A stretch of 17,369 bases of DNA from JBLHLB01 sp047618505 (GTDB lineage Bacteria; Planctomycetota; UBA1135; GCA-002686595): assembly GCA_047618505.1 (NCBI GenBank), contig JBLHLB010000050.1:1-17369 (forward strand), given 5' to 3'. The notes beneath the pieces are model-generated. The model made no database searches. It was not told the DNA's origin and worked only from the letters and a program-made list of their open reading frames with translations. The position numbers and the translations under genes are program-made. Shown here piece by piece: positions 14,765 through 17,369 of this stretch (position 1 is the first letter of the stretch; every line of letters begins with the position of its first letter).

Positions 14765-16315
14765 ATGGCCATCGTCGTTTCCCACATCGCTTCCGACTTC
14801 GAGTCCCTGACCCAAGCGGCCCTGCGTCAGGTCGCCCTGGCGGACTTAATCGAGCTGCGCTTGGACCACATCGGTCACCCCGGCAAGGAACAGCTGAAGA
14901 GCTTCTTCCAGGCCTGCCCTAAGCCGGTCATCGTGACAATCCACGGCTCCGAGGGCTTTGGTGATTACAGCGGCACGACCGAGGAGCGCTTGGATCTGCT
15001 CTACGACGCGGCCGAAGCCGGTGCGCGCTTCGTCGATGTCGACTACCGGCTCTCCCTCGAACTCGGCGAAGTTCCAGCGCCCAGCCACCGCATTGTTTCG
15101 CGCCACGAACTCGGCGGCACGCCCGAGGATCCGGCTGAGCTGGACGCCATGCTCGAAGAGGTTCGCGCCGTGCTCTACGAGGGCGACGTGATGAAGTTCA
15201 TTACCCACGCGGAGTCTACGGAAGACGGCTTGCGATACCTCCGTTGGCTGCGCACGACCAAAGCCGTCGTCGGTTTCTGCAGTGGTGAAGCGGGTACCTT
15301 CACGCGCGCACTCGCGCCGGTGTTTGGTTCGCCTTTCACCTACTGCGCGCCTGCATTGAAGAGGGGCGAATCCGAGGAGGACGGGGCTCACAAGACAGCC
15401 CCGGGACAAATACGGGTTAACGACCTGCGCGCCCTGCAGCCGCCCGGTGGTATCAATCAAGAGACGGCGATCTTCGGTGTGGTGGGCAATCCGATTGGGC
15501 ATAGCTACTCGCCCTGGGTGCATGGGATGGCACTCAAGGGGGCGCGCCTGGACGCGATCTATGTGGCCTTCGAGCCCTCAAACTTCGACACATTCCTGGA
15601 CTTGGCGGACGATGAAAACTATCGCGGCTTCTCCATCACTGCGCCCTTCAAGGAGGACGCCTTCCGCCGCGCGATCCAACCTGAAGAGGGCGCCAGGCGC
15701 ACGGCAGCGGTGAATACTCTGGTGCGCGAGTCGGGCGGATGGCGCGGCTCCAACACCGACGTGCCGGCCGTGCGCGACACGATTCTGAAGGCGCTCGAGT
15801 TTCATGCAAAGCGAACCGACCGCAGCGGCGGAGCCCTGGGTCTGCACGCTGCCAAGGTTTTGATCCTTGGCGCCGGTGGAGCTGCCCGCGCTGCCGCCTG
15901 GGCGATGTGTGGCATGGGCGCCAGCGTTACTGTCGCGGGGCGCACGCTCGCCCGCGCCGAAGCCGTCGCCGCCGATCTCAGCTGTCGTGCGATTGAATGG
16001 GACGCGATCCCGACCGAGGAGTACGATGTTCTGATCCACACGACGCCCATGGGTGGCGTCGGTTTTCAGGATCAGCTTGTGATCCCGGCCGAATGGATTC
16101 GCCCGGACTCGGTCGTGCTCGACGCGATCTATCGCCCGATCAAGACTGTGCTTCTGAGCGCCGCCCTGGAACGCGGCGCGACCCCGGTCCCCGGGGGGGA
16201 GTGGTTCGTGCGCCAGGCCATCGCCCAGTTCCGCCTCTTTACCCGCGGGGAGCCCGATGAGCAGATGATGATCAAGTCCTTCGAGCACGCCCACGAGGCC
16301 CTGGGGAATCGGTGA
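14765..16315 (+). CDS. aroDE: Bifunctional 3-dehydroquinate dehydratase (type I)/shikimate dehydrogenase
   Basis: The 516-residue protein joins two shikimate-pathway enzymes. Residues 1-222 are a type I dehydroquinate dehydratase: ELRLD (30-34), the catalytic pair His114 (SRHELGGTP) and Schiff-base Lys144 (DVMKFITHA), and the closing APGQ (212-215). Residues about 236-516 are shikimate dehydrogenase: GNPIGHSYSP (241-250, usually SKSP), ITAPFKE with Lys296, AVNTL (315-319), NTDVP with Asp332, the nucleotide loop LGAGGAARAA (368-377) and PGGEWFVRQAIAQF (476-489). Both active sites look intact, so it should convert 3-dehydroquinate to shikimate in the cytoplasm. The same domain order occurs in plants and some bacteria. 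The ATG at 14765 gives MAIVVSHIAS, a suitable first strand. The stop overlaps the aroK GTG. Confidence 0.94.
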   Translation: MAIVVSHIASDFESLTQAALRQVALADLIELRLDHIGHPGKEQLKSFFQACPKPVIVTIHGSEGFGDYSGTTEERLDLLYDAAEAGARFVDVDYRLSLELGEVPAPSHRIVSRHELGGTPEDPAELDAMLEEVRAVLYEGDVMKFITHAESTEDGLRYLRWLRTTKAVVGFCSGEAGTFTRALAPVFGSPFTYCAPALKRGESEEDGAHKTAPGQIRVNDLRALQPPGGINQETAIFGVVGNPIGHSYSPWVHGMALKGARLDAIYVAFEPSNFDTFLDLADDENYRGFSITAPFKEDAFRRAIQPEEGARRTAAVNTLVRESGGWRGSNTDVPAVRDTILKALEFHAKRTDRSGGALGLHAAKVLILGAGGAARAAAWAMCGMGASVTVAGRTLARAEAVAADLSCRAIEWDAIPTEEYDVLIHTTPMGGVGFQDQLVIPAEWIRPDSVVLDAIYRPIKTVLLSAALERGATPVPGGEWFVRQAIAQFRLFTRGEPDEQMMIKSFEHAHEALGNR

Positions 16316-16878
16316 GCGGGGCAAGCGAAAGGCCTCTGGACCGCCCCGTCATCGCACTGATCGGCATGCGCGGATCAGGCAAGTCAACCCTTGGCCGGTT
16401 GCTGTCCGACGCCCTCGATCTGCCCTTCGTGGATCTTGACGACGAGACCTTGATTCGGGGCCGGCGAGCGGGCTGGAGAGCTGCCTCCACGGGAGAACTC
16501 CTGATCCAAGCGGGTCAGGCTAGGTTCCGCGTCCTCGAAGCCGAGGCCCTGCGCCGGGTCTGTGAACCCGGCCAGCGGCTGGTCTTGGCCACCGGCGGCG
16601 GGGTGGTCGAGAACTCAGACTCCCGTGCCTGGCTCAATCGTTCGGCCCAGGTGATCTGGTTGGACGTGCCTCTGGAGGTCCTGCGCGCCCGCGTCAGTGG
16701 CGATGGCATCGAGGCGCGCCCGAGTCTGACGGGCGGCGATCCAGTGGCGGAGCTAGGTCAAGTCCTGGCGCGCCGCGAGCCGCTCTACCGGTCCCTCGCA
16801 GACCACGTTCTGGCTCCTTTGAAAATGGAACCGACGGCCGCACTTGAGCTCGGGCTCAAAATGCTCCAAGAGACCTAG
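16312..16878 (+). CDS. aroK: Shikimate kinase
   Basis: Shikimate kinase phosphorylates shikimate at O3 with ATP, the step after the preceding fusion enzyme. The 188-residue protein has the P-loop GMRGSGKST (18-26), FVDLDDE (39-45) for shikimate binding, ARFRVLEAEAL (70-80) with the conserved Arg, ATGGGVV (93-99), ARPSL (135-139) in the lid, and REPLYRSLAD (155-164). It is a little longer than usual (about 170), with a basic stretch RGRRAGWRAAS after the DLD motif. The GTG start at 16312 overlaps the aroDE stop by four bases and GGGGA lies upstream, so translation is probably coupled. NMP-kinase relatives such as gluconate kinase are possible but unlikely given this context. Confidence 0.94.
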   Translation: MSGASERPLDRPVIALIGMRGSGKSTLGRLLSDALDLPFVDLDDETLIRGRRAGWRAASTGELLIQAGQARFRVLEAEALRRVCEPGQRLVLATGGGVVENSDSRAWLNRSAQVIWLDVPLEVLRARVSGDGIEARPSLTGGDPVAELGQVLARREPLYRSLADHVLAPLKMEPTAALELGLKMLQET

Positions 16879-16892
16879 CGGCATCTCGCTCC

Positions 16893-16923
16893 CGGAGGTC
16901 TGTCGACGGTCTGTTTACCTCCG
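16893..16923. other. Inverted repeat after aroK
   Basis: CGGAGGT (16893-16899) and ACCTCCG (16917-16923) form a perfect 7-bp stem with a 17-base loop, starting 15 bases after the aroK stop. No T run follows, so it may be a weak or factor-dependent end signal for the aro operon. Confidence 0.4.
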
Positions 16924-16955
16924 CGTTTCGCGCCGAGGCATCCCTTGAGCCGCCG

Positions 16956-16989
16956 CTTGGTTCCACCTTGGTTCCACTCTGGTTGCAAC
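16956..16989. repeat. 11-bp tandem repeat in the gap after aroK
   Basis: CTTGGTTCCAC occurs twice back to back (16956-16966, 16967-16977), followed by the related TCTGGTTGCAAC. It lies in the 258-bp gap between aroK and the next gene. Apart from this and the inverted repeat at 16893-16923, I see nothing firm in the gap. Confidence 0.8.
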
Positions 16990-17136
16990 TCTGGGCTGGG
17001 CTCCGATCGTGCTTCTTTCCAGGAACAAGGCAGGCGATCCAACGATCCCACCCCGGTCCCGTATAGGATGCGTAGCAGCGCGATGATGAGGAGTCAAAAC
17101 GGTCGATGGAAAGAGGCTAAGAGCCAGTCCCTCTAG

Positions 17137-17369
17137 ATGTATTCCGTTCACGCCACGCACCCCAGAATTCTCTCCACAAGATCCCCCGCAATCTCTCGCT
17201 GGGGCATTGTGTTGTTGATGGTCCTGGGCGGCCTGGGATTGGGCCTGACGGGGGTGCCGCTGTTTGCCTCCGAATCGAGCCCGGTGGTTCAGGAGGGGGC
17301 GGACAAGCCAATCGTGGATGGTGGGCAGGGCGAGGACACGAGCGTCCCCCTGGATGCGACCCCGATCGA
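17137..17369 (+). CDS. Exported protein, N-terminal fragment cut by window edge
   Basis: Seventy-seven residues are visible before the right edge. After a short N-terminus with basic residues (about 10-22), a hydrophobic segment (WGIVLLMVLGGLGLGLTGVPLF) ends in FASES, a good signal-peptidase I site. A polar, acidic low-complexity stretch follows (VVQEGADKPIVDGGQGED). An in-frame TAG immediately precedes the ATG, so the start cannot lie further upstream. No domain is visible, so the function is unknown. An export signal is well supported; a membrane anchor is the alternative. It is separated from aroK by 258 bp and probably has its own promoter. Confidence 0.7.
   Translation, partial: MYSVHATHPRILSTRSPAISRWGIVLLMVLGGLGLGLTGVPLFASESSPVVQEGADKPIVDGGQGEDTSVPLDATPI

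Noticed and set aside
15578..16324. 248-codon minus-strand frame opposite aroDE
   Set aside because: Antisense to the conserved shikimate dehydrogenase domain; no motif of its own.
17062..17067. TATAGG as a -10 element for the exported-protein gene
   Set aside because: No matching -35 at 16-18 bp and a 69-bp leader; too weak to annotate.

Overview
The window is GC-rich bacterial DNA that is almost fully coding. It most likely comes from a planctomycete or a close relative. The best clue is the SpoVG protein, which carries a zinc ribbon inserted into the SpoVG fold, a form I associate with Planctomycetota. Supporting clues are many starts without a Shine-Dalgarno sequence, several large exported lipoproteins, and an AroD-AroE fusion. 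The assignment comes from family knowledge; no database search was possible.

Minus-strand block (9327 down to 1): enolase (eno), an FtsB/DivIC-like division protein, a lipase-like lipoprotein, a large Asp-box (BNR) beta-propeller lipoprotein, a PhoD-like phosphatase lipoprotein, and an exported S41 peptidase cut by the left edge. The eno-ftsB neighbourhood is a widely conserved bacterial pairing. The four genes after it all encode exported or lipid-anchored proteins and read in one direction, so at least part of the block is probably one transcription unit.

Plus-strand block (9518 to the right edge): phosphatidylserine synthase (pssA), folK, panC and ispE are chained by stop/start overlaps of 1 to 4 bases, which implies a translationally coupled operon for lipid, folate, pantothenate and isoprenoid precursors. 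Zinc-ribbon spoVG follows ispE, as spoVG lies close to ispE in Firmicutes. Next come a DUF2520 Rossmann protein (a possible ketopantoate reductase), a fused 3-dehydroquinate dehydratase/shikimate dehydrogenase, shikimate kinase (overlapping the fusion gene), and the 5' end of an exported protein.

The two blocks diverge from a 190-bp region (9328-9517) that holds two short tandem repeats and promoter-like elements placed where leaderless transcripts would begin. Short tandem duplications (11-24 bp units) recur through the window. Two of them have 15-bp units and lie at the N-termini of neighbouring lipoprotein genes. I see no tRNA, rRNA, CRISPR array, insertion sequence or phage genes. Apart from the divergent region and the 258 bp after aroK, non-coding gaps are all under about 140 bp.
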